From Diphasiastrum complanatum (taxonomy: Eukaryota; Streptophyta; Lycopodiopsida; Lycopodiales; Lycopodiaceae), in the NCBI GenBank assembly GCA_029204225.1, contig CM055093.1:1723155-1787154 (forward strand): 64,000 bases of DNA, in the 5' to 3' direction. The translations under genes were made by a program, and so were the position numbers. This document shows positions 26,114 to 38,600 of this stretch, piece after piece (the stretch's first letter is position 1; every line of letters begins with the position of its first letter). Below the pieces are notes generated by a model, which saw only the letters and a program-made list of their open reading frames with translations, had not been told where the DNA came from and searched no databases.

Positions 26114-26914
26114 TCGGGTCGACCAACAACATTATATGATGTGATCGAAGAAGACATTTATATGTCTCGATCCAAAGGCTATGAGTTGGAGGGTAACATC
26201 CGTCAGGTATGCAAGCTTTGAAAAGCTCTTTACGGACCTAAACAATCATATCATGCTTGGTTTCATCGAATCAATGAATTCTTTATGGCTTTATACCAAG
26301 TTCAATTGAATGTAATGTCTACTACAACTCGGTGAATTCATCTTTTGTTGTCATTACATAATATGTTGATGACACATTATTTTTATTTATGACATAGAAT
26401 GCTAAAAGATGTCAAAAAGGTGTTATCGAATAAATTTGATATGGTAGATTTAAGGAAGGCCCATTTCTACCTTGGTATACAGATTTTCAGATATCGTGAA
26501 GAGGAGCTACCGATACTTTTTGTGATCCTTGGAATGCCGAGCCTTGATTTATTGATGGAGGCCCTTGGAAACTTGTCCCATCTCCACCATCAGATCCATC
26601 GTAATAACGCCCGGAGTCATGAAACTGGGTGTGGCCTGGATGGTCGGAAGGTGCCAATTATGTGGCCGCCTTGAAACAGTTTATTGTAGAAGCTCATGGC
26701 TTTCTTGTTGAAGCTCGAAAGATTCACGAACAGTATCTTTTCGCGAAGTATTTTGTTTCTTGTTCAACCAGCCAAAAATCCAATGGATCCAAGTTTGAAA
26801 TATTCAAAGGACAAAAGTCCCCAATCTTTCGAAGAAGTTGAGCAAATGAAGTAGTATCTTTATCATTATATTATTGGCTCTCATGTATGCCATGATGTGT
26901 ACTAGACTTGACAT
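26114..26914 (+). mobile_element. Copia reverse-transcriptase fragment, plus strand
   Basis: Plus-strand words VIEEDIYMSRSKGYELEGN, KALYGPKQSYHAWFHRINEF, NKFDMVDLRKAHFYLGIQI and KYSKDKSPQSFEEVEQMK mark the middle and end of a Copia reverse transcriptase. About 220 bp of unrelated sequence lie between the last two words. Both ends lost; several breaks. The right end is cut by insertion of Copia-B copy 2 at 26915. Confidence 0.75.
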
Positions 26915-28560
26915 TGTGAAAAATTGTCAACTAGTTTGATTGTTTTTTTCGCAATTTTGAGGCCAAGATGAAATCTCAACTTAGAGATAGGTTTATATTT
27001 GTCAATAAAGGCCTAAGTAGTGTTTGTACTATTTTTGGCAAGCAGATAAGTGGATGAGGTCAAATTTGGACCCATTCTAACTGGCTAGATTTCATACAGT
27101 GCATCTAGACTAGAATTTCTAGGTTATTTGATGAAGTACCAACAAGTTTCCATTTAGGGCAATTGGCCAAATGAAATTTTGGAAGCTTTAAATAGGTGTA
27201 CCTTCATGGAGAAATTAGGATCAAAGTTTCTTTCTTTGTGAAGAATTCATCTCTTGCGTTTTTATGTCCATCTCATGTGTATTTCTCAAGATATCTTGAT
27301 TTCTAGTGTGTAGAATGTCAATTTTGTGATTGATCTTGCTTCCAAATATGTGAAGGATAGTAGGATGCTGCTATTGTACAGACATGGATAGTACCTTATT
27401 GTACTTTTATGCTTATGATCATATCTTAGTGATTTATGCAATTATAGAATGCTAAAATTGATAATTTCTATCTTGTAGCTAAAACTAGATGTGTATCCAA
27501 ATTTGGTCGAGATCTTAGAGATCCAAGTACGTTTCTGATCTGATTTTCTCACATGGTATCAGATCAGGTTTCAGGCCAAAGTTGGTGATTATGCCAAATC
27601 TAGAGGTGGATTTGAGAGCACCATAAATTCTATGTGGTTTTTAGTGTTTCTAGCTCAAATCTTGCATTTTTCAAGTATAGAAAGTGGATCTTTGTGATCC
27701 TAGCATCATTTTAGGTCAAATCACTTGGAGTAGGTCGATTTTTTAAACCACTTATTGGAATGTGGAGGTCGAGATCTTAGAGATCCAAGTACGTTTCTGA
27801 TCTGATTTTCTCACATGGTATCAGATCAGGTTTCAGGCCAAAGTTGGTGATTATGCCAAATCTAGAGGTGGATTTGAGAGCACCATAAATTCTATGTGGA
27901 TTTTTAGTGTTTCTAGCTCAAATCTTGCATTTTTCAAGTATAGAAAGTGGATCTTTGTGATCCTAGCATCATTTTAGGTCAAATCACTTGGAGTAGGTCG
28001 ATTTTTTAAACCACTTATTGGAATGTGGAGACAAAAAATGCTCATTATTGTGGATGCTATATTCTTCTAGATGATATATCAAGATTCTAGCTTTTGCACA
28101 TAAATTTTGCTTGATTCAATATTGTGGATTTTTGGAGAAATCCTAACTTTGATAGGATCTCTTGATTTTAAGTTGCTGGACTTTTTCAAGATTGTGTTTC
28201 AATCTTAGGTGTTGGCAAAAGTTCGTCATATTGTGTTTAGATCTTTGTGATCAAGAAATCAACATTCTATGTGCTAGGATTTGCTAGAGAGAGAAAAGGA
28301 GAGGCTAGATTGTTTCCAAATCTTTGTGATTTTTTTTTTAGTTTCATTTGTTGATTTTCAAGAGAGTGCTAAGTGCATTGGAACATGTTCAAAGATAAGA
28401 TCAAATCATTGCAACATGGCAACCTCAAGTGGCTTCATGTTGGAAGGCAATGATAGGCTTACCTCAACAAATTATTCAACTTGGAAGGTGAGGATGGAAT
28501 CTTTGCTTGAGATGAATGATTTGATGGATATTGTTGTAAGTGTGGAGGAGAGACCTTCGG
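26915..28560 (+). mobile_element. Copia-B copy 2: LTR, doubled primer-site region, gag start
   Basis: LTR 26915-27553 (639 bp, TGTGAAAAATTGTCAAC...TTTCTCACA). A primer site TGGTATCAGATC starts at 27554. A ~262 bp block holding the LTR end, primer site and early leader is then repeated in tandem (27505-27766 and 27767-28030). Gag starts MATSSGFMLEGNDRLTSTNYS at 28416 and is cut at 28560 by the LTR of Copia-D. The gag head resembles those of Copia-A and Copia-C. Fossil; the rest is missing. Confidence 0.85.
27505..28030 (+). repeat. 262 bp tandem duplication spanning LTR end and primer site
   Basis: The two copies (27505-27766, 27767-28030) are identical except for one extra base by eye, so the duplication is young. 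Each copy holds the last ~49 bp of the LTR and a TGGTATCAGATC primer site (27554 and 27816). Confidence 0.92.
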
Positions 28561-30340
28561 TGTTGGGATTCTACAACGATATGTCGCGACACAGCACGGA
28601 AGAGCAGGGCGCGCGAAATCCTCGCTGCATGCAACTATCAGACCGGACTTCGACACTGTCCTACTTGATCACAACTTCGAAGTCACTGGATCGACACTGT
28701 CAATTCTATAGCCATGCATGAATTAACTTGGTTTTAGATTTAGCTTTGCGGAAGCGTATTAGGAGTGGAAATTAGAGCGAAAAATCGACATCGACTATCA
28801 GTCAGGCAAACAGTTTAATCTACGAACAAGTTTATCTGCAAGCATGAATCTATCTGAACACGAATAGAATGAGCATTCAATCACAACATACACGACCTAG
28901 ATAAATGATTATTCAATCATGAATAGTTATAATCTGAATGCAGACAGAGTCGTGTTCTTTCTGAGACAATAATATGTAATAACAGAGAGAAAGAACAAAA
29001 CATTTGTGCTCTGGATGTTCGATCGATCGATGATTCAGCTAATTCAATGTCTGTGGAGCTAACCGAGCAACTGATAGGTCGCTGAATATATACACATGGC
29101 TAACTAATTAAAAGAATAGTTAATCTGTACTTTACAATTAGGATTAAGGCACTACGTGTTGTTGGTTCTCACATTCGGACGATATTTGATTTTGTCCAGT
29201 CGTGATGAAGGTAATGATGAGCCACCGATTGTTCGAGTCAACTTTTGGAGTTGATATTGACATACGAGTGATTGGCGAAGTCAAATTGTCGATGTCGGGT
29301 GTCCGACGAATAGTCGGTGTCAGATGAGTTGATGTGACCAATGAATAGTTGGGGTAAGCCGAATAGTCGAAGGGTGAGTGAATAGTTGGTGTCGGTTGAG
29401 CCGTCAGGACACTGTCATCTATTCTTTTGTATTTCTATAGACTGTCAGGAAACAAGTGTATTTCTACAGAGTATGCGACTGTACAAGTATTTACAATAGC
29501 TAGTGAAGGGATCTAGATTATTAGAGAGATAGGGATGGAGAGGATAGAAATCCAACACCCTCCCTTATCTGGATCCTTGAACGTCTTGATTTTCAAATTC
29601 AAGATAGCACAAAATTTCTTCTATGCTTCTTTTAACCCTTTTGTAAGTATATCAGCTGCCATGTATTGGGTTCTGCAAAATTTCAAACTTACCTCCTTGT
29701 TGAGTATTTTGCTCCTAATGTAGTGGTATTTAATCTCGATGTGCTTGCTCCTAGAGTGAAATCTAGGATTGATCGATAATGCAATAGCACTCTGATTGTC
29801 ACACTAAATAATTGTTGGAGCAAATTGTCTGAGACCAATATCAAACAATAAATTTCTCAACCAAATTGCCTCTTTAGTAGCTTGAGAGACTTCAATGTAC
29901 TCAAATTCTATAGATGAAATTGCAATGGAGGTTTATTTTCGACTGTTCCAAGATATTGGATCATTGTTGAACAAACAAGTCCAGAAGTCGATCTTCTGGT
30001 GTCGATATCACCTGCCCAATTTGCATCTATATATCCATGAAGTGTATGGATATCGGATGAATCGTCATCACCATAGAAGATACAAAAGTCAATAGTATCT
30101 CATACATATCTTATTAGTATGAAAAGAGCTTTCCAGTGGATCATACTAGGGTTGGCCATATATTGGCTCAAAGAACTGATGGCGTATGCAAGATCGGACC
30201 TGGTAGAGATCATTGCATACATCAGGGATCTAATAATTGATTGGTATGACTCAAAGTCATTATATTTAAATAAATATGCTATCCTATCTAGATGCATGAT
30301 GTTAGATCAAGGTGAAAACTATTTTTTGAGATCTAAAATG
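28561..30340 (-). mobile_element. Copia-D, minus strand: 3' LTR, RNase H and end of reverse transcriptase
   Basis: The LTR occupies 28561-29557 (997 bp; on the minus strand TGTTGGATTTC...AATCCCAACA). The polypurine tract reads ccctcccttat on the plus strand at 29558. Minus-strand words follow: MAADILTKGLKEA (near 29.65 kb), ATKEAIWLRNLLFDIGL (near 29.86 kb) and IIRSLMYAMISTRSDLAYAI (near 30.2 kb). The 5' two thirds are gone; a handful of breaks. It is inserted in the gag of Copia-B copy 2. A gaatagtcg-based minisatellite lies in the LTR at about 29255-29400. Confidence 0.85.
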
Positions 30341-32688
30341 AGACATTTATAGTCTCTGTTGCATGGTTCCCTCTTTATTTATGAGATCCAAGAGGAGCTT
30401 TAGAATATAAGGTAATCTATTTGGCACCATTTGTGTTAGCATCAAATAGCACGAACTTTGTTGTGAATGTTGAAACAAAGCAAGAAAAAGTTTGGCATTT
30501 TCAAAAGGATTAACAAGAGAATTCATATTTAAAAATTAATTTCAATAAATAAATCAAAAGTTTAAGAAATACATGTAAGCTCTGAAAAAATTATCATGAT
30601 AGCTTTACCACTATTGTGAAAAACTCAATTTCAATCAGAAAATACATGTAAGCTTTGAAAAATTATCATGATAACTAATCACTATCGTGAAAAACTCAAA
30701 GACATGTAAGCTCTATGAAAACTATCATGATAGCTTACCACTATCGTGACAAAGCTAACAATTGACCCAAATACTTTTACGAAGGATGCTATTGTTGGCT
30801 TGTTGCAATTCACATTATACTAGGAACAATTTATCATTTCACATAAAATTCATAACAAAATAACTACAAAACCTTCAAGAGTGAGAAAAAACAATAAACA
30901 AACTCATAATTAATGGATATGCAAAATCATGTTGATGGATGAACCTCAAAAGTGAATTTGTATGCTTTCAATGTTCCTACACAATACATGGTTTCTCCGA
31001 ATGTTCTCAATTTGCAAAATAAACATGTCAAATCCATTCGTAATATCTAGTAGTTGTTGGAAGATGTTCAATAAAGGATTGTAGCAAGAGTGTCTAAACA
31101 GTCTTCCCAAAAAGAATAAAAACATTAAATTATAAGAATCTATCTTAGACAATTGCTCAATAGTTAGATCATTTGTTTGACTTGGCAAAATATCTTAAGT
31201 AGGCGTCATTGACAACCATGAAGAGAGTGAATAATTAGGCATCTTTGATAGCCATGCAATCTTCAATAGATATTCAACATCAATCTATGGAAGCAAGTAA
31301 ATCAGATAAAGAGAGAAAGGTGATACAAGAGCATTCGATTGTGATTAACCCAAATAGATAATAGAGAATGTTAAATTGAAGCACAACAATCACAAAATAG
31401 AATCATGTGACCAATAAGGTTCACAGTAGTCGTGCGCTAAGCATCGTGATCTTACTATGCTTCTTCAATTAATCGAATATTTAACTGACAGATCAATTAT
31501 CTCTCTATTGTCTTAGACAACTCTCACTCTCTCTCAATAGATTTTGATTCTAAGGAGTCAAATATTATGATTGATTGATTCGGTATATGATTGCCCTTAC
31601 ATCTTTGATCCTACTCTGTGTCTATATATATAACGGAGTTTATTGTTCAATTAGTTGTTGCCCGATTCTGGAAACGACATGGATTATTCTAAAAGTTGGC
31701 AACATGCTCTTGCAGTAAACCCAAACATTACATAAATAAAATAGAGAGTCAAAAGTAGTAGAAATGAGCAACCAATTGGCATCCTGCGTGCGTAAGTCCA
31801 ACATTGGGCCTTTAGGCTAGTATGTACCATGGAGCACAAAATAATAAAATAATTTTTTTTAACTTATACTTTACAAAGTTACAAGGTTCAAATTTGGTCA
31901 AAGTGTGTTTGTATTCAAGTCTAAGATTAGGTAGCCAACAAGGTCTAACGAGTACCAATACTAAGGTTCATATGACCCATTCTCAGGCATTATTCTTAAG
32001 CATTACAAGCAAATCCTTTGGAAGCTTCATTGCAGTCTGCATTAACTTTGGGCAGTCTTCTTTGATCAGTCACGCCATTATGCAGGCATGGAGTGCAGTA
32101 ACTTTTAAGGAACCTAATAAAGAAATTTCTTACTCATTCATACAAGGCAATTTAAAACAACTCTTTGATCATCGGAAGGCCTTTGCGATAATTTTTTTTC
32201 CCCCAATGTCATCCTCTAACAACTTACACTCATCACTTGCACATAATCGATGAAAGCTGTTACTTTTGAAGGCTAAGTGCCACTTTGATGTATGTCAAAT
32301 AAAACAAGGCAGTAGTTGGACAGGTTCTGCTTTCTGAATCTACTGAAAACCTTCTGCAGGACGGGCAACCCCAAGAAAAGTGCATTGAATACATCAAGCA
32401 CTTAGGTCATGCAATTTAATTTGCTTTGACATGTTGTACCAATCTTGATTTAGAAACTCTCTAAGAAAAAATAGAAGAGAAATGCAAGCTCACTGGGAAG
32501 GTACATAGAAAACTCTTGCTAATTTTTTACGAACGTTGCCTAGATCCAATTGTCATATTGTACAGGAGTAAAAAGGCTTCTTAAGGAGCATACAACTGTG
32601 ATTTCTGGTTGTAAAAACTCTACTAGCTGACGGTATGTAATACGAGACCACTTTTGATCACTGAATAGCATCCTTTGAATCTTGAGCT
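30341..32688. other. Non-coding stretch left of Dr1
   Basis: No gene recognised. A minus-strand frame at 30946-31188 (80 codons) has no familiar motif. A ~65-75 bp unit with acatgtaagctctgaaaa and atcatgatagcttaccactatcgtga is repeated three times at about 30568-30765. The last few hundred bases form the 3' flank of Dr1. Confidence 0.5.
30568..30765. repeat. Three tandem copies of a ~65-75 bp unit
   Basis: Each unit holds acatgtaagct, a tatcatgata word (itself palindromic: tatcatgata) and ccactatcgtgaaaaactca. The units differ by small changes. Confidence 0.75.
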
Positions 32689-35600
32689 TTACTCTGTATT
32701 CTGAGATTGTGTTGAAGGTGTAGTCCCACTATTCATGCGAGCACGAGCTTCAGCAAACATTCGCTGCTGGGCCGCAATTGCTTCCTCTTCTGTCATTCCG
32801 CCTCCAGTTTCCTTTCCCCACCTACCTCCAGCTTTAGGGGAGTCCTGTAATATCAAATAGTACAAGGAGGTTATATAAATTATCCTGAAATAGAAGAGTT
32901 TACATGTGCACCTGTCCAGCCATCTGTGCAAGCCCATGCTGGTGTGCATCTAGGCTTCCAATGAGTACGGGACATTCAAACAGAAATGATTGCGGTGCAT
33001 GACAAAATAGACATACCAATGTTTCATGACGGTGCTGTTCATAGGCAGCCTGAACTTCAACGAGGTATTCCCCAAAGCCTAAAACCTATCAATAAACTTC
33101 AGCTCTTTTAGTAAAGACATCAGAAAATCTAATGACAAAACACCATGCACTTGGTTTTCTGGCTGTTCCTTTCATAAGCATGCAGTCACTTTTCAGTTTG
33201 TTTACAACATGGCAACGTTGAGGCAGATGCTGATTTTTTCCTCACAGAAAAAGTTAGATGGCAACAAACGTTGCCAGGATTCAAATCTTCTGATATGCAA
33301 GCACATTTTGAGCAAGGCTTACCTCGAGGGCCCTTAGAACATGCTCTGGTGCAATGGTTCGCTTCTCCTCTTTGTTACATATCTCGTTTGACTCTGATGA
33401 GATCAAATTGATGAATTCTGCAATATGACACTGTTTCTATCAAAGAAAGACAGCTAACAATATATAAATGTATTCTTAGATTGCTGCGGCCATGGGCGTC
33501 GGGTATGGATAAAGAGAACATTGGCTAAAAGAACTCCACAATCACATTACATATAACACGACAACATATACAACAGTAAAAATTCCAAACGCTATGCCCA
33601 TACAATAACAATGGTGCCAAAAACTCCATTCATCAAAAGAAAATACATTTTTTACACATCTTATGCAATTCCTTTCAAAAGAAATGCCTACTTTGTAATA
33701 CAAAATGGCATCAAAGAGCAGGAGAATTGACCATAGAATTATGTTTCAATGGTTTCAAACCATCCATGCTTTGTTCCAATCATAAGGAACAAAAACGTTC
33801 ATATCATAGAACCCACGGTTCTCAGAACTGTGGGTCCTGGGAACCGTGGTGAAAACCGTACCATGGTTCATGAACCGTGGTACAGTTCCTGTAGTTATTT
33901 AATTAATTAATTTATTTATTTTTAAACGTTTTTGCACTATTGTTTGCCATTAAACCAACTGTTACTGTCAGTAATCACAAGGCTATGTTCATATTATAGT
34001 ATTCAAAAATTTTGCCATCAATGATCATTATCTTATTACTACAAGCTTTATTTCACTTGCATTACGTTTTGTGATGTATTTTTCCACACTCCCATACATG
34101 ATACACCACTTGCTTGCCTACTTTTCTCTGTCCATTTCTCATTGTGATCGCAATTTTGTGGATCAATGTTGGCTCTAGCCACTTTGTATCCAGTACCACT
34201 AATTTCCTTGCATCCACCATGGCCATTAGCATTTGGAGGTTGAGATGACTGACACTGATGAGAGTCAGTCCAGAAGCTCAAACATTGTGTCATGACTATC
34301 CATGGGGTAAGCAGGTCATAGAGCTCATGTGTCAGGAGGTTTCAGGCCATCCTCACAAGTCATCAGTGCAACATGCAACAGCAGGGCCCTTCAGCCATCA
34401 AGAGTGTGGCAAGGCTCCTGCAAAAGAACTCATGCAACATCAAAGCCATCTAGGGAAAATGGAGTTGGGCAGGGATGCTCTGGTAGCAGGCAATAAGTAG
34501 CAGGAGCCACATCTAGCAAATTTCAAAGGTTTAGACCTTAGAAGCCCGTTCCGACCAAAATGGGTCAGAACGTTCCGTTCCGAACGTTCCGTACGTTCCG
34601 GAATGTTCCTGGTCGGAACGATATTCATAATAATTTAATTATTTTAATTATGTATATGATGGAAGTTGAAGTGTTGTCAATAAAAGTGGTATTCTGTCAA
34701 ATCGTTAATAGTGCTATGAAGTGCACAAAACTTCAAAGTGACATTTTGTCGTTATGCTTTAATACTTGAAGATTTTCAATGGAGACAAGTATAATGAAGG
34801 GAGACAACATCCCAGATTTGAATTTTGCAATTCATCCCTTCTGTGAATGTCCAGCCCTTTAGATACAACCTTCAATCCATAAAATTGGTCCACAGCCCTT
34901 ATGTGCAAGAGCCTTATTTCAAGTGCCATTTATGCTGTTTTGAAGACTAGACGTATCCATCTTAGGGGAGGAGTCAATTTGGTATGTCCATTGTCGCTAA
35001 CATGATGAGCAGCTCCACAGTATCCAGCAAGCAGTCCGAAACTGTAGTAGCATGTGATATAGCCATTTGTTGCAATTTAAGATGAGTCTTGAAGCTACTT
35101 AATCCAAATTTTGCAGTCTTTTGGCAAGTTGTTAGAATGAAACAAAGTTCACAGTTAATGTTATAAGCCTACTATGTTCATGGATAAGGGTTAAAAAGGA
35201 GAGACGATAGTCAATCTCTTTGTTGAAGATGGAGCTCAGTCCAAAGTTCTTTTGTGAGCATAACGTAATAACTTCTATAGGGTTGAAGAGTTTGTTGGAA
35301 CATTCCCATTCTCAGTACCAAGATAAAGGAGATTGTCAGAGGTTTCTCATTCTCAATACTAGCAGCCTAGGAAATGAATTCCTTGGGTGCAAGAATTTTG
35401 CATAGCTCTTGGATGTTTTTGTTTAAAATTTGCTCAATTGTTCACCATAAATGTAGCTCAAGGGGAATTGTTAAAAATGATCCTCACATCCATGACGGAC
35501 GACTTCAGAATCATGTAGTAGTCTAGCATTGTGCCACATAGGGTATAATGGTGCAGTAGTTGGCGTTGCTTGGTAATTGATCACATTGTGCTATAAGTTG

Positions 35601-38600
35601 GTTATTTACTGTATTGTACTAAAAGTACTCTCAATGCACTCATTAATAATAAAGAACTGAAGGGCCTAAAGTCACAATAATCTAGTTGAAATGGCCCTGC
35701 CCCTTCTGAATGTAAAAGGACTGAGGACCAATGGACCAAATTGTAAGTGACACTTACACAAACCTCTTATCTCTCCCAACGTCACGTCTCTCACTCTATG
35801 TTGTGCACATTTCCAAATACAAGCTTTGTGAGTGTTCTCTCTCCATTTTCTCTCATAGAACCCAAGGGGGTTGGTTGAGTTGGTTAGCTTGGCATCCAAA
35901 GTTTCATTTGTCCCAAGTTCGAGCCTCCCCTTGGAAACCAAGAAGCATTTTCTCTCATAGCGTGAATGCTTACTATGTACTCTGATCTCTAGGGACAGAC
36001 TTGTAAGTTTGATGATTGATGTTAGCTTCCAAATCATATAAATTGGACAACAATAATCGTGTAATCTCCTTTATTATCAAGCCCATTCTTTTCTTATGTT
36101 CTTCTTTGGCTTATGATTTAAACATCTATAAACCACTAGACACCAAGTTATGGACTCGGCTCATTACATTCGCCGCGTCCATTTACGTTTACTTTACTTT
36201 ATGCATAAGCAGGCCTTGGGCCCTTTTTTATTCATTAGTGACACTTAGACTATATGGTTGGCCTTTGGCCTTATTATTCATTATTAGGCCATTTGGACAT
36301 ATTACTGGAGAGTGGGGGCCTTCTTGGAGGGCGCACTATTTTCCCTCCCAGTTGGGCCCTAGCCACCAGAAGCTTCCTTATAGGGCTTCCTCTTGGCTAT
36401 AAGTAGGGAAACTGTGTCATTTGTTATTCAACTGATGATATTGATCTCTCTTTTTAGCCTCCTTAATCTCTCTCTTTCCTGCTTTCTAGGGTTAAGTCTT
36501 GCTTATGTGCTGCTTTCAGTTAAGTCTTGCTTATGTGCTGCTTTCATAGCTTAAGTCTTGCTTATGTGATGCTTTCATAGCTTAGCTCTAGATCAACTGT
36601 GGCTCTATTCGTAACTTGGTATCAGCGCACTTTCCTGATTGCTGAATTTCAAATCTGATTTTCTGATTGGGTGCCCATTTTCCTTACTGATTTTTCTCTC
36701 TTTGTTGTTGGCTTTCGTCTCTTTGCTTCAGCAACATTCAGCATAGTTTGGAGGACCAACTCCCATCAGAGCATTTTCCTTGGCGGAGCTTTAGCAGATA
36801 GTTAGCGGAAGTACTTCCGCTAAATTTGGCGGCCGGAAAAAAAAATACTTCTTTTTTGGGCAGATTATTTCCGGCGCCCAAGTTCCAACCTTCCATCACC
36901 CATTTCCAGCTTGTTTGCAGGCTCTCCAGCACCCAATTCCCTCATCTCTTTCGTCTGTTCCTCCTTCCATTTTCAGCCCTCTCTTCACTTTTGTTTGCAG
37001 GCTGTCCAGCCGCTTCATACTTGTCACTTTCGTCCGTTTTTGTCTCCGTTTGCAGCCATTTTTCACACCTTGTTTGCAGGCTGTCCATCGCCCATCCTCA
37101 ACCAAATTTCACGAAATTCCGACTCCGTTTGATATTCCAATTTGTCACTTGCCTCCTGGCTGTCCAGCGCATTTTTACAGCCTTCATTTTCACTTTTTTC
37201 ATTTGCTGATTGTTGTCCTTTCTTAGTTGTCATAATAGTGGTTTTACTAGACTAATTTGGGGTGACGACAAGAGTCCGCTCTCTCAAGTTTTCGTCTATT
37301 CCTTCCACTATCATTATGGCACATTCACCTACCCCGAGTGAGACTACTCAGGAAACCTTATCCGATCAATTTCGCCGCATGGATGAGACCCTTTCTGGCC
37401 TCGTTCTTCGCTTCGATACCGTTATGACCGGCTTTGTTACTATGCAGTCACAGATTGATTCTTTACAGCCTCATGGTCCTGGTAAAGCTCCTGTTTTCCT
37501 TCATTTGGGACTCCCCCCTCCATTTGGATTTCCATCTTCCTCTGCTAGTCAGCCTGGTGGTGGACCGTTCATTCCACCTAACCCACCTCCAAGTTTCTTT
37601 TCACGTCCCCCACTTCCTGAGCCACACTTTGCTCGAGACTTTCGTGATAGGGTACAGCTTGCTACCTATTCCGGTTCCTCTGACGGGAACTTATTAGAGA
37701 AATGGTTTGCTAAGCTTGACACATATTTTCAGATCTACCCTAAGACTGATCCTCAGAAGATCCAGTTGGCTGCTTTACATTTAGATGGACGCGCCGCCAC
37801 GTGGTGGCGAGTTTATAGAGCTGATCCTGATCGGGAAGGGCTCCATTTATGGCATACTTTTCGTCGTGACCTCCGTCGTGCTATGATTGATCCTCAGTGG
37901 CTCGACCACCAACGTGATACATTCCGTAGTCTCACTCAGACCAGTGATCTTGCTTCTTATACAGATCAGTTTATGGAGCTTTCTTATCTTTTCACAGATC
38001 TACAGCCCACTGAGCTTATTTCTCGTTACATTGCTGGGCTTCGTGGTGCTTTACGTTATGATGTTTCTTCCTTCTGTCCTCCAACACTTGTTGAGGCGAT
38101 GTCTCTTGCCAGTACTTTACAGCATAAGTACTCTAACACCCTTCCTTCCCGCTTCTCCCGACCCCGTCCTTCTGCTTCATCTTTTCCCGCTACGTCCACC
38201 CCTACACCTGCCCCTTCTGTTCCAGCTCTCTCCATTGTCCCTTCGTCTCCTCGTCCTCCGACTCCTCGACCTGCTTCTGTCCGACGTTACACGTCTGTAG
38301 GGTTCGTTGCCCTTCAGCAGAAGTGTCTTTGCTTTTGTTGTAAGAGTCCTGACCATTTTGCCCGTGATTGCCGTCAGCCTTTCCCTACTACTACTGCTGT
38401 TTTTTACCATGAGGGCACTACTCCAAATGATTCCGATATCTACATTCATATTTCTGATGAGCCTGACCTATCCTCTGAGCCTTCCACTGATTTACTTCCT
38501 GCTACTTGCCATGCTCAGCTTGCCTATGCTACTTGGATAGGGCGTCCTGGTCCTCGCTCCATTCGGTTACGTGTTCGTATTACAGGTCGTGAGTATATTG

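Noticed and set aside
35456-35700. ctcaaggggaattgttaaaa, resembling a polypurine tract and LTR start
   Set aside because: No partner LTR, primer site or coding remnant was found nearby; kept only as a weak hint of an old solo end.
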